A stretch of DNA of 64,000 bases from Macrostomum hystrix (taxonomy: Eukaryota > Platyhelminthes > Macrostomidae). Shown piece after piece: positions 23,113 through 35,386 of this stretch (its first letter is position 1; each line of letters begins with the position of its first letter). The DNA is taken from assembly GCA_950097015.1 (NCBI GenBank), contig CATNEN010000038.1:27744501-27808500 (forward strand), written 5' to 3'. The notes beneath the pieces are model-generated. The model was not told where the DNA came from. It worked only from the letters and a program-made list of their open reading frames with translations, and searched no databases. Both the position numbers and the translations under genes were made by a program.

Positions 23113-23463
23113 GCAGGAGGGCTGTAGGCAATGGCACATAATTTGGTGATACTAGGCCCATAGCCAGCAAGAAGGCAATTCTACCCATTTCACTGACCCT
23201 AAGCACACACACATACTGATACCATATGCAGGCATACACTCACACAGGGGTGCACATCTGCCTCATTTTCAGGCAGTGTACACTTCACTGTGCTTTGGGG
23301 GTTGGCTATCCCTATAGGGTGTAAATAGTATGACAAGCCCTGGAGCCCCGAAGCCTTCTCTCTGTGGCTGAGTCCGAGTCCCAAATGTGGCCTCACCATG
23401 GAATCAAGCTTCACCTTGGTGAGAGAGGCAAATGCATTAAATGTTCAGCCACTGACCCCCTCA
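23113..23463 (-). mobile_element. tRNA-derived SINE, full length but diverged
   Basis: Whole family layout from GCAGGAGGGCTGTAGGCAATG to the A-box end (GCATTAAATGTTCAGCCACTG). Several A/B-box positions are mutated, so probably silent. Confidence 0.8.
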
Positions 23464-23842
23464 AACTGGTAAAGTTTGACAAAAATTTAACAAAAACCAA
23501 AAATAATAATAGGCCTTGCTAAGTTTCATTATTAGAAAATCAAAAGTTATGAATTTATTTACATAAACTTAGAGAACCAACAAGCAATAATAGTGAGGTA
23601 GCACATCTGTAGTTTTATAAGAAAATTGTAACCACTGCCCTCATAAAAAGAGATTTATATCATATTATTAATCTGATATTTACTTAAGTAAGTAAGTAAG
23701 TTGCTTACTTGCTAATAACAAAAAGTAATATAGCCCAAATATTAAAAACAAATTAGAAAATTACGAATACAAAAAACTGTTCGGAAATAAAGTCAACCAT
23801 TTTCAAAAAAACGTAGAAGAAGGACTTAAGACTATACTATTA
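23464..23842. other. AT-rich left flank of the nested transposons
   Basis: No exon recognised; a short AAGTAAGTAAGT run near 23690. Confidence 0.4.
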
Positions 23843-24425
23843 CATATAGTCAGTGTTGGGCAAGTTACTCAAAAAAAGTAACTTCCGTTACAGTAACTTC
23901 CGTTACCAAAGAAAGTAACTTCCGGTAAAAGTTACTGTAACGCTTTAACAAAAAGTAACTTCCGGTACTCCGTTACTGTAAGTCCGTTACTTTTTTATTT
24001 GTACGTTATTTCAGTTGTACTATATATGGACATATCTTTATATTCTAAATAAAATGCGTTATAACCCCTTATAATCACTAACTCACTATACATTTTTAAC
24101 CAGTAACAAAATTATATCAGTAGCAATCTTGCATATTTGTTGTTTGAATAAATTAATTTCCAGGAAAGTAACGAGAACTTTTGACTTAAGTTTTAACTTT
24201 TAACAAGTGTCTTTCCTGAAAATAATTTAACGAATGAGAATGCAGGATTGCCATTTTAGCTGCGAGGCATTTGAAATCCACTTTGAGTCTTTGACTTATG
24301 AAGTTTAAGCTAATAGCAAAAACACAAAAAAGCAGGCAAAAAACTTCCAACTGGCAAAGAGTCCAACTGGCAAAAAACAGTCCAAGTAAGTACCAAGTCT
24401 ATAAAATATTAAATAGATTAACTGA

Positions 24426-25130
24426 TTAAGATGTTAGATGACTGTTTCCCCGCAGCAGCAGCAGACGCGTGAGAGTCCTGTCTGCGAGGGGTGCACGCTT
24501 CGCTCGCAGCACATCTTTTGCCATTGAGAAAGCACGCTCAACGGCAGCGCTGGACGGCACAGCTGTGTTGTAGCGGACGAAGAGGTCTTTAATCACTGGC
24601 GTATTTTTGAAAGCCAGGTCGGAGACCCCAACTTCTGGCTTCCAGACGCCGTCGAGCCAATCGCGGATTATAATCTTTGCCTTCATCCTGGAGTTCTCCT
24701 CCTTGTGGCTGTGGGGCTTTTGCGGCTGACTGACGTGGCTTAGAAGGTCGTCACTGCCATCGCCATTCCCGCTGGAGAGGCTGCTGCCGTCGGCTCCATC
24801 TCCCACCACTTCGACCTGACTTGCCATCGCTAGTTCCAGTTCGCTCCTCACAGCATTCACCATGGCCTGCTGTACTCTCTGACACTTCGTCGCGTCGAAG
24901 CACTTCAGCCACGTCAGACGGAATCGGGGGTGGAAGCCTGACGCCAGCAAGCACTCCATGTTGTTGAAGGCGGGCTCAAATCGCTGTCGAATACAGTCCT
25001 GCAGGCTGTTGACAAGTCCGTTGCAGTACTCCAGCGCGCTGCCATCTGTTCTGGCCTTCAGCTCGTCCAGCTTCGCGAGGACGCCAGTGACAACTGGCAG
25101 CATTAGTCCCAAATAGACGTTCTCTTTTCC
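24426..25130 (-). pseudogene. hAT transposase C-terminal fragment
   Basis: About 235 codons ending at 24426. The C-terminal AAVERAFSMAKDVLRAKRAP with RLLLLRGN is the hAT dimerisation domain. The N-terminal part (BED finger, DDE residues) is missing: the frame runs into a stop just upstream of a possible AG acceptor near 25135, and the hAT element holds no more coding sequence. Lies inside the split hAT element, in the same orientation expected for its own transposase. Not functional alone. Confidence 0.8.
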
Positions 25131-25480
25131 TGCTGTAGCTCAAAAAAGGGAACCAAATGTCCCCAGGGGTTTGGCGTTGGGGACGTCGATGACGATGCCA
25201 TCAGTGTGCAAATTCTTAAAATTTGGCTTAATTCGCAGATTCGAGGTAAGGTAACCAGAGTGAGTTACACAGGTCAGAGTCGAGAAAATGATTCAAAGGA
25301 ACAATCGAACGAGAAACGAAAAAAAATTGAATTCAGTCAACAGATAAACAAAATATACAATTAAAATGTAAAAAGTCACAAAAATACTAATAAATGACTA
25401 AAGAGATAGTAAAAAACCTATAAACAATGACAAATAGGAAATTTATACAAACGGGTAATTGGGGTAAACAAGCCACTTGT

Positions 25481-28400
25481 CACCCGTGTTACACTCCGTA
25501 AAGCCAAATCTGCGTTACAACACGAGCCTACAAAGCGGTACTCTGCGCGCAGCGGCGTATTGATACGCGCAGCTTATAGCTTTCAAAGCCAATACAACGC
25601 TTTTATGTGGGGCAAACGTCGAACGTGCTGCTATATATAAATACGTGCTGAAATATAAATATAAAGCATGCTGCTTATGTTAAATAAGTTTCGCAACAGG
25701 ACAACTAATCTAACATAATGTTTAGGCTAGTGAAAGCTTAAGCCAGTAATTATACAATTAGGCTATCGTATAATTGGAATTGGCTGTTGCTAATTCTATT
25801 TTTAGTACTAGCACTAATAGTAGCTAGGCTGAGCTAGTTGAATATGACTATTCAAAAGGATATTAGACAATAGCAAAAAATTATATATCATATATCGACT
25901 ATAGCTTTAGGTATAGCTTGCTTATGTGCTTCTGTGTACTGTGTAGCCTAGCTAAAATATGTTTAGTGTATATATATATAGGCCTATATATATATATATA
26001 TATAACTGCTATACAGCATTATAGCCTACTTCAAAACCACTTTCACAATTGATAATCAATGGCCTGACAAATATAACTAGATTCAATGCAAGTACACCAG
26101 TATTTAAATAAACTGACTAGTCTAAATGAAATTCTCTTGGTAGCTATTGATATGAAAAATGTTTTGATATACCTAAATACCTAAAAATAGCTAAAGGTCC
26201 CTACCTATATAAATGTTCTTTTTATTGACTGACAAAATGTATATAATTATATTGATCTAGCTCCTGATCTATTATGTCTTGTAAATCTATTATGTCTACT
26301 AGCAAAATAAAAAGAAACATTATTGCCAGCTAGCTAGTTACTATCCTAAAGGCTTTCCTACTCTCCTCTAGCCTCCGCCCTCCTCAACCATCCTCTACCC
26401 TCCACTACTCTCCTCTATCTTCCCTGCCATCCTCTACCCTCCACTACCCTTCACTATCCTCCCCACCATCCTTTACCCTCCTTCACCATCCTCTACTCTC
26501 CTCTACACCCTTCCCTCTTCCCTCTACTCCTCTTCCCTTTACTACTATCCTCTACCCTCCTCTACTCTGCTCTAACCTCTTCTCTCCACTACCATCCTCT
26601 ACCCTTCTCTACCCTCTTCTACCCTCCTATAACCTCCTCTAACCTCCTCTACCCTCCTTTACCCTGCTCTACCCTGCTCTACCCTCCTCTACCCTCCTCT
26701 AACCTCCTCTAACCTCCTCTACCCTCCTCTACCCTGCTCTACCCTGCTCTACCCTCCTCTACCCTCCTCTAACCTCCTCTAACCTCCTCTACCCTCCTCT
26801 ACCCTGCTCTACCCTGCTCTACCCTCCTCTAACCTCCTCTACCCTCCTCTACCCTTCTCTACCCTCCTCTAACCTCCTCTAACCTCCTCTACCCTGCTCT
26901 ACCCTCCTCTACCCTCCTCTAACCTCCTCTAACCTCCTCTACCCTGCTCTACCCTCCTCTAACCTCCTCTAACCTCCTCTAACCTCCTCTACCCTGCTCT
27001 ACCCTCCTCTACTCTCCTCTATCCCCTTCCCTCCACTACCATCGACCATCGACCATCCTCTACCCTCCTCTACCCTCCTCTACCCTGCTCTACCCTCCTC
27101 TACTCTCCACTACCATCCTCTACCCTTCTCTACCCTCCTCTACCCTCCTCTAACCTCAACCTCCTCTACCCTCCTCTAACCTCAACCTCCTCTACCCTCC
27201 TCTACCCTGCTCTACCCTCCTCTACCCTCCTCTAACCTCCTCTAACCTCCTCTACCCTCCTCTACCCTGCTCTACCCTGCTCTACCCTCCTCTACCCTCC
27301 TCTAACCTCCTCTAACCTCCTCTACCCTCCTCTACCCTGCTCTACCCTGCTCTACCCTCCTCTAACCTCCTCTACCCTCCTCTACCCTTCTCTACCCTCC
27401 TCTAACCTCCTCTAACCTCCTCTACCCTGCTCTACCCTCCTCTACCCTGCTCTAACCTCCTCTAACCTCCTCTACCCTGCTCTACCCTCCTCTACCCTCC
27501 TCTAACCTCCTCTAACCTCCTCTAACCTCCTCTACCCTGCTCTACCCTCCTCTACTCTCCTCTATCCCCTTCCCTCCACTACCATCGACCATCGACCATC
27601 CTCTACCCTCCTCTACCCTCCTCTACCCTGCTCTACCCTCCTGTACTCTCCACTACCATCCTCTACCCTTCTCTACCCTCCTCTACCCTCCTCTAACCTC
27701 AACCTCCTCTACCCTCCTCTAACCTCAACCTCCTCTACCCTCCTCTACCCTGCTCTACCCTGCTCTACCCTCCTCTACTCTCCTCTATCCCCTTCCCTCC
27801 ACTACCATCGACCATCGACCATCCTCTACCCTCCTCTACCCTCCTCTACCCTCCTCTAACCTCAACCTCCTCTACCCTCCTCTAACCTCAACCTCCTCTA
27901 CCCTCCTCTACCCTGCTCTACCCTGCTCTACCCTCCTCTACTCTCCTCTACCCCCTTCCCTCCTCTTCCCTCCACTACCATCCTCTACCCTGCTCTACCC
28001 TCCGCTACTCTCCTCTACTCAACTATACTCTACTATATCTTTCCCTGCTCTTTCCTCCTCTACCCTCCTCTACTCTCCTCTACTCAACTCTACTCTACTA
28101 TATCTTTCCCTGCTCTTTCCTCCTCTACCCTCCTCTACTCTCCTCTACTCAACTCTACTATATCTTTCCCTGCTCTTTCCTCCTCTACCCTCCTCTACCC
28201 TTCTCTACCCTCCTCTACCCTCCTCTACCCTCCTCTACTCTCCTCTACCCCCTTCCCTCCTCTTCTCTCCACTACCATCGACCATCGACCCTCCTCTACC
28301 CTCCTCTACCCTCCTCTACCCTCCTCTACCCTCCTCTATCTTCCCCGCCATCCTCTACCCTCCACTCCCCTTCTCTTTCCTACCCGCCATCCTCTACCCT

Positions 28401-29868
28401 CCACTCCCCTTCTCTATCCTCCCCAACATCCTCTACCCTCCTTCACCAGTCTTTACTCTCCTCTACCCCCTTCCCTCCTCAACCATTCTCTACCCTGCTC
28501 TAACCTCGTCGATCCTCCCCACTATCCTCTACCCTCCGCTACCCTCCTCTATCTTCCCCGCCATCCTCTACCCTCCACCACCCTCCCTAGCCATCCACTA
28601 ATCTCCTCTACCCCCTTCCATCCTCTTCCCTCCACTACCATCAACCATCCTCTACCCTCCTCTACCCTGCTCTAACCTCCCCTACCATCCTCTACCCTGC
28701 TCTAACCTCCCCTACCATCCTCTACCCTGCTCTAACCTCCCCTACTCTCCCCTACCCTGCTCTACCCTGCTCTACCCTCCTCTACCCTCCTCTACCCTGC
28801 TCTAACCTCGTCGATCCTCCCCACCCTCCTCTATCTTCCCCGCCATCCTCTACCCTCCACCACCCTCCCTCTATCTTTCCCTGCTCTACCCTCCTCTACT
28901 CTCCTCTACCCCCTTCCCTCCTCTTACCTCCACTACCATCGACCATCGACCATCCTCTACCCTCCTCTACCCTCCTCTACCCTCCTCTACCCTCCTCTAA
29001 CCTCCTCTACCCCCTTCCCTCCTCTTCCCTCCACTACCATCCTCTACCCTTCTCTACCCTCCTCTACCCTCCTCTAACCTCCTCTAACCTCCTCTACCCT
29101 CCTCTAACCTGCTCTACCCTGCTCTACCCTCCTCTACTCTCCTCTACCCCCTTACCTCCTCTTCCCTCCACTACCATCGACCATCGACCATCCTCTACCC
29201 TCCTCTACCCTCCTCTACCCTCCTCTAACCTCCTCTACCCTCCTCTACGCTCCTCTACCCCCTTCCCTCCTCTTCCCTCCACTACCATCGACCATCGACC
29301 ATCCTCTACCCTCCTCTACCGTCCTCTACCCTCCTCTACCCTCCTCTACCCTCCTCTACCCTCCTCTACCCTCCTCTACCCTCCTATACCCTCCTCTAAC
29401 CTCCTCTAACCTCCTCTACCCTCCTATACCCTCCTCTAACCTCCTCTAACCTCCTCTACCCTCCTCTACTCTCCTCTACTCTACTCTACTCTACTCTACC
29501 TTTCCCTGCTCTTTCCTCCTCTACCCTCCTTTACCCTCCTCTACCCTCCTCTACCCTCCTCTACTCTCCTCTACCCCCTTCCCTCCTTTTCCTTCCACTA
29601 CCATCGACCATCGACCCTCCTCTACCCTCCTCTACCCTCCTCTACCCTCCTCTACCCTCCTATACCCTCCTCTAACCTCCTCTAACCTCCTCTACCCTCC
29701 TCTACCCTCCTCTACTCTCCTCTACTCTCCTCTACCCTCCTCTACTCTCCTCTACTCTACTCTACTCTACTCTACTCTACTCTACCTTTCCCTGCTCTTT
29801 CCTCCTCTACCCTCCTTTACCCTCCTCTACCCTCCTCTACCCTCCTCTACTCTCCTCTACCCCCTTTC
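25481..29868. repeat. Left inverted arm of the KDZ element: 860 bp unique plus 3.5-kb 10-bp array
   Basis: 25481-26340 is single-copy-like sequence (with a TATATA...GGCC...TATATA palindrome near 25980). 26341-29868 is almost pure pyrimidine on this strand, built from CTCTACCCTC / CTCTAACCTC / CTGCTCTACC decamers with recurring inserts such as CCACTACCATCGACCATCGA, giving higher-order blocks of several hundred bp. The inverse of the whole arm occurs at 43600-47318. No gene inside. Confidence 0.93.
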
Positions 29869-30165
29869 TTTTTCTTTTTCTCGTCTTGTTTGTCGTTTAT
29901 TGATTGCGTTTTTAAATTGTCAATGTTTTTTTCTAAATAATGATATGCCTATCTTCAAATTGCAGGCATGTTGAGAAAGCTTTCTTCTTGGAATGTGTTC
30001 TGTATGGAACAACAAAAAGGACGAAGTGACTTGAGTTGTAAGTTTTTAACAATATTTAAATTTAGGTAAGAGTCAATATATTATTTTTTGCCATAATTTA
30101 TTAAACCAAAACGAAAAAATGATAGGAAATTGTTCAGAAGTATATTAGATTGATTTTATGAAGGC

Positions 30166-30894
30166 TTGCTTCCCTGCTTAGGTTTGATGCCCTTTGCCCA
30201 AAGCAATGGAAAAATTGGTCTTGTTCGTTGTTTTCTTCATCGGGCCTTTTTCATCTGCAGTTCGTGGGAGCTGTTCCACAATGAGATTGAACATCTGACA
30301 CGTTTATTTGGTCTTATCGGCTACCTGAGAACCTTCCTGTCTAGAATTACGAGTATTAACAAGTTTCTGTGTGAAAAGCTGGATGACCCGCAGAGTTTGC
30401 AAGCTTTTGAGCCTAAGAATCATATTATTTCGTTACCTTTCTTGGATTGTGCTCTGTTGAGTTTAAAAAGATCAGAAAGTTATTCCGAAAAAAATCTCAA
30501 TGCTCAAATTCGTCTTGTTTTTCGCACCGAAAAGATCGCTATGTTTGTGAGCAATCTGAGATATAGTGTGCCTCGACCTCTTGCTGCAGCTGGTGTTGTG
30601 TACAAATTTTATTGTTCTGGTGACCGGAACATTTCCTATATAGGAAAGACTAAGCGAAACCTGTACACGAGGGTTAGAGAACACTGGCTTAAGAACTCTG
30701 CCATTAATGAACATCTGCTCCCACGCAAGAGATGCTGTGACGCTGAACCACATGAAATTATTAAGACTATAAGGTTTTGTAAGAACGATTACAAACTTCG
30801 CCTATTAGAGGCTATGTACATTAAGGCCCAAAAACCTACTCTTAACAATCAGCTCACCATGCGGGGTGCTAGCCGTCAGCTTCAACTTTTTTAG
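30166..30894 (+). pseudogene. Penelope-like retroelement fragment with GIY-YIG nuclease domain
   Basis: Open frame whose best ATG is at about 30187, ending TAG 30894. The first part (RAFFICSSWELFHNEIEHLTRLF, GYLRTFL) matches the thumb/linker after the reverse transcriptase of Penelope-like elements. The second is a GIY-YIG endonuclease: VVYKFYC, then YIGKTKRNLYTRVREHW (catalytic Tyr, Arg) and LLEAMYIKAQKPTLNNQ (catalytic Glu and Asn). The RT core is absent, so this is a 5'-truncated insertion, as is usual for this class. It lies in the KDZ element between its left arm and the plus-strand gene. Domestication as part of the carrier is possible but unsupported. Confidence 0.8.
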
Positions 30895-31129
30895 TTTGCT
30901 TGCTCAAAACTGGACTGGACTGACTTGACGCGTACCATGCCTTTACACCCAAAATTTAGCACATAGTCTTGTACTTTTATTCTCTCGTCAACCGTAATAA
31001 TATATATATGTTCAAATCAATATAATATATTTATGAATATATTTCTTTTCTTGTGTCGTTTTTTGTTTAATAAATTATTGAGTTCTGAAGATTACCATTG
31101 TGGACAACATGCATCGGCAATAACATATT

Positions 31130-33583
31130 ATGCTGATTCTTACCTTCATTTATCTATTGTTCCTAAAGCGAGCTACACTACCTGAATTTTACCAATATTC
31201 TTCCTCCTTGAATTTTATGCTAAATGTAAGTCAACACTTGCACGTACGCAACACACGCACCTTTCCAGCTGCACCTTGCCCCACCGCAGCTTGCTCCACC
31301 ACACCTTGCCTCACCAAACCTTGCACCATCGTATCTTGCTTCACCGCAACTTGCACCACCGCACATTTCCTGCTGCACCTTGCATTACTACAAAAGCGTA
31401 TATTCAATTTTCCACCAATTGTAGCTAATTCGCAGAACTTAAGCCAAATATTTGCAAACCTGCCTCCTGAAGAGCTGGAGCGTCTTAAGCTAGCTGCTGA
31501 GAGAGCGAATGCTGAGAACCAAGCAGGAAAGAAAGTGGAGTCCATAAAGCTGAAGCGCAAGTTCGAATCTTTGGTTAGTCACTGAGCACTGACCAATTAC
31601 ATATACGAGCGTATACGAGATATATACCTATTTTGTGATATCTCGCATACCTTTAATTTTCAACTAGGTTACCCAGTTGGCAAAAATCGGAGGCAGTGCC
31701 TCTTGTGTAATTCGTCTGCCAGACCGCAAACTAGTCATTCTTGAAACCCCTGATGTTAGTGGAGCCGCAGAGCGGACGAATTTCGCTTCAGTAAGTAACT
31801 TCTAGCGCTTTAGTCCACATGCGAATACCAAGTTGAACGCGAGTTAAATCGTTATTCAACGTTTTGTCTCTTTCTAGTATGCGTTCTTTCGCAGCAGCGG
31901 TTCTACCGATGACATGACAATCGAAGAGTTGCGCTCTTCATGCGCTTCCATGCTACAGCTTAAGTATAGTAAGTGCGACTATTCTGCATAATCGTATATC
32001 ATTGTATATCATTCCGTTAAACGTATTTCAGAATGTAGAATGTAATGTAGTCCTCGATTGTGTATGTCCATCTATCCAAATTATGTTACTACTTTCAGAT
32101 TATTATAATTAACTTGTATGAGCACAATCCTGTAATGCTTTTAGAGCAGTCAGGCGGCGGCCGTCGTCTGAACTACGTAAAATATCCAGCCCAGGGATTT
32201 TGGTCCTCATGGCCTCTAGGCGTTCCACCGAATATTCCAGTCAATTCGATGTCAAAGGAGCAGCTTCTCAAAGTCTGGCGCGTCAGAGACGAGCTACAGT
32301 TCAATCCCAGGAGCAGCTCCTCTGTTTCAACCGGATCGTTTAATCGAAATCTGGATCATGAGTCTGGGTTTGTTATACCATATTTTTTACATATTTTTTT
32401 TAAGTTCGTTGTGCTTGGATTAGCAGCCTGCAAAAAGGCAATTCTGCCAATTTCGCTGACCCCTGAACAGACACGCGCATACTCACTAGAAAGTGTGTGT
32501 GTGTGTGTGTGTCTGTGTGTGTACTCTTGTACTCTGTATGTAAACTCTGCCCTGACTTCATCCTCAGGCAGCTCGTCGACGCTTGTACACTCACAGTGTG
32601 CCTCCGACCGTCCAATGCGTCAACTGCACTTCCCACTTCCCTATTTTTAAGCTAAGTACTCATGAACTCACTAAACTCCTTTTAGGTCATCCGTGGCTGG
32701 CGTTTTTTCGGGTTTTGTCGAATACGATAGCACCAATCAAGCCACCTTTGAGCGCTCATCTTCCGAGACCGCTTCCGATTCTGGTGCTGCTGCCTCGGTG
32801 CGCACGACATCTGGTGCTGCTGCCTTGGTGCGCACGACATCTGGTGCTGCTGCGTCGGTGCGCTCGACATCTGGTGCTGCTGCGTCGGTGCGCTCGACAT
32901 CTGGTGCTGCTGCCTCGGTGCGCTCGACATCTGGTGCTGCTGCCTCGGTGCGCACGACATCTGGTACTGCTGCGTCGGTGCGCTCGACATCTGGTGCTGC
33001 TGCGTCGGTGCGCTCGACATCTGGTGCTGCTGCGTCGGTGCGCTCGACATCTGGTGCTGCTGCCTCGGTGCGCACGACATCTGGTGCTGCTGCCTCGGTG
33101 CGCTCGACATCTGGTACTGCTGCGTCGGTGCGCTCGACATCTGGTGCTGCTGCCTCGGTGCGCTCGACATCTGGTGCTGCTGCCTCGGTGCGCTCGACAT
33201 CTGGTGCTGCTGCCTCGGTGCGCTCGACATCTGGTGCTGCTGCCTCGGTGCGCACGACATCTGGTACTGCTGCGTCGGTGCGCTCGACATCTGGTGCTGC
33301 TGCCTCGGTGCGCTCGACATCTGGTGCTGCTGCCTCGGTGCGCTCGACATCTGGTGCTGCTGCCTCGGTGCGCACGACATCTGGTACTGCTGCGTCGGTG
33401 CGCTCGACATCTGGTGCTGCTGCGTCGGTGCGCTCGACATCTGGAACCATTATCACTAACTCCGATCCTTCACCTCCTTTCTCGTTAGTCCAGAGTACAG
33501 TTGCCGGGTCGTCTGGCATTCGCGTTTTCTTTCGTTCCTCTGACTCAGTAGCGACAAAAGTTTTTCGAATAGACACCTCTTAG
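31130..33583 (+). CDS. KDZ-element companion gene with in-frame decapeptide repeats, function unknown
   Basis: Five exons with agreeing phases: about 31130-31575 (start uncertain, ATG at 31217 also possible), 31669-31792, 31878-31969, 32145-32367, 32686-33583; stop TAG. Exon boundaries use GT-AG sites. The N-terminal part has six cysteines spaced five apart (APC, AAC, TPC, KPC, VSC, ATC), then a charged helix (PPEELERLKLAAERANAE). The middle (ASCVIRLPDRKLVILETPD, YPAQGFWSSWPLGVPPNIP) matches no family I know. The last exon carries 22 copies of a 30-bp unit giving SGAAASVRST and ends VATKVFRIDTS. It runs convergently to the KDZ transposase inside the same element, so may be an accessory gene of the transposon; a captured host gene is the alternative. 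Confidence 0.6.
32410..32640 (-). mobile_element. Old SINE fragment in an intron of the companion gene
   Basis: Diverged match to the SINE body: AAAAAGGCAATTCTGCCAAT, TTCGCTGACCCCTGA, then a (TG)n run, CCTGACTTCATCCTCAGGCA and CACTCACAGTGTGCC. The tRNA head is missing. Confidence 0.6.
32781..33440. repeat. 30-bp coding minisatellite
   Basis: 22 tandem copies of TCTGGTGCTGCTGCCTCGGT + GCGCTCGACA, with GCC/GCG, GCTCG/GCACG and GCT/ACT variants. In the frame of the companion gene it encodes (SGAAASVR[S/T]T)n. Most differences are silent or conservative. The reverse strand is also open throughout, because the unit is a multiple of three. Confidence 0.95.
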
Positions 33584-33739
33584 CAACCGTCTTCTTTTCT
33601 GGCTCATATCAGTTAAAGATTGTGAACATAAAATCGGTCGTAGTTTACGCTAAGGTCTTTCTAGCCACTGTTTTAGTTCTTATTCGTAGTTGTACAACTT
33701 CCCACGATAGAAACACCGAGCATCTAAAATTCTGGATTG

Positions 33740-34115
33740 CATTTAGATAATGTTGCATTTAGATAGTGTTGCATTTAGGTAGTGTTGCATTTAGATAGTG
33801 TTGCATTTAGATAGTGTTGCATTTAGATAGTGTTGCATTTAGGTAGTGTTGCATTTAGGTAGTGTTGCATTTAGATAGTGTTGCATTTAGGTAGTGTTGC
33901 ATTTAGATAATGTTGCATTTAGATAGTGTTGCATTTAGATAGTGTTGCATTTAGATAGTGTTGCATTTAGGTAGTGTTGCATTTAGGTAGTGTTGCATTT
34001 AGATAGTGTTGCATTTAGGTAGTGTTGCATTTAGGTAGTGTTGCATTTAGATAGTGTTGCATTTAGGTAGTGTTGCATTTAGATAGTGTTGCATTTAGAT
34101 AGTGTTGCATTTAGC
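33740..34115. repeat. 16-bp minisatellite
   Basis: About 23 copies of GTTGCATTTAGATAGT with A/G variation (TAGGTAGT, TAGATAAT). Lies just after the companion gene, inside the KDZ element. Confidence 0.95.
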
Positions 34116-35100
34116 GGTGCGTATTTTTAATGCAGGATGACGAGAACAAGTGGGGAGCTGGACTAAAACGAGGTAGAAACCAGAATAAAGTTAGCCCGCT
34201 CTACAGCATTTATCACATGCTTATGTAAGCACTGCTCCCCTCACCTTTCGAAGTGCTTGAGTGGCAAAAGGCCATGATGGTAATTTTATACTGAGTTGAT
34301 CAGGCGCAATCAAGGCAAAAGGACTTTATCAATGACCACTTGACAACATACAGCTTGCTAATTAAATAAGATTTGAGAGGAATTTAAGTATACGTGATTG
34401 GCAGCCAAAAGTTTGACTTCACTCATGTGAGTTGTTACTCGTAAAGGCTGAAAGTGTACTCTCAGTTTTCCTGGATTTTCTTGGCTTTTTTACTTTGCTT
34501 AATCAAGTCGCTAGATTTAGCTAGGTACTTTTTTCTTTGCTAAGCACTTACTATGTCTTCTTACGGAAAGTGTGGCGAGGTTCTACATGTATGACAATTG
34601 TTGTAATGGGAAATTAAAAAATGCAGCCATAAACCATTTTCATGGTGTATGGAATATCCTGCGGAGTAATATTCATAAAATAATTAACTGCACGTGCCCC
34701 AATTGGGGCAGATTTACAGAAGACAGCACAGCCGCAGCTATTTTGCGCTGTGCCTCCGCAGGCTGGGTATGACTATTCAGTCCATGGACTGGGGCGGGGC
34801 CACGCGCAGCCTCAATTACGCTGGCACCCGTTTAAAGCTTGGCCTTAATAACATGGTATATAATAACAAACGCTACGTAGCCCACTGCATGGTAACAAAA
34901 AATGGGCATCAATTAAGGCTCGCGTCGAATGGGGCGCCACAGCAGACAGCTTGCGAGCGGACAAACTCCGGCCGTTGTCAGTGTCGTTTGAGACCATAAA
35001 AAACGTAAAATTTTGCTTAGTCTAAAAAACTAAAATTAAACTTACACTCCATATTCAACTCAAAACGCGTGACTTGTATATCGAGCACTGGATTGACTCC
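34116..35100. other. KDZ-internal stretch without a recognised gene
   Basis: A plus-strand frame at 34694-34999 (101 codons, includes SMDWGGATRSLNYAG) is GC-richer than its surroundings but matches no family I know. Nothing else seen. Confidence 0.4.
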
Positions 35101-35106
35101 GATGTA

Positions 35107-35386
35107 AGTAGGATGACTGCGAGTGTATTCAATACAGCTGGGATGCAAGTACATGTAGGATGACTGCGAGTGTATTCAATACAGCTGGGATGCAAGTACA
35201 TGTAGGATGACTGCGAGTGTATTCAATACAGCTGGGATGCAAGTACATGTAGGATGACTGCGAGTGTATTCAATACAGCTGGGATGCAAGTACATGTAGG
35301 ATGACTGCGAGTGTATTCAATACAGCTGGGATGCAAGTACATGTAGGATGACTGCGAGTGTATTCAATACAGCTGGGATGCAAGTA
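35107..35386. repeat. 47-bp minisatellite interrupted by a mariner-type element
   Basis: Six copies of TGTAGGATGACTGCGAGTGT + ATTCAATACAGCTGGGATGC + AAGTACA. The last copy stops at AAGTA, and its continuation (CATGTAGGATGACTC) reappears at about 36988 beyond the transposon. Confidence 0.95.

Noticed and set aside
26341-29868. Interstitial telomere-like repeats (CTAACC-like decamers)
   Set aside because: The unit is a variable 10-mer, not a 6- or 7-bp telomere repeat, and it is part of the transposon's inverted arms.
32682-33576. Long antisense open frames across the decapeptide repeat (252 and 279 codons)
   Set aside because: The 30-bp unit is open in several frames; only the plus-strand frame joins in phase to upstream exons.
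34694-34999. 101-codon frame inside the KDZ element
   Set aside because: No family resemblance and no splice sites joining it to the companion gene; kept only as a note.
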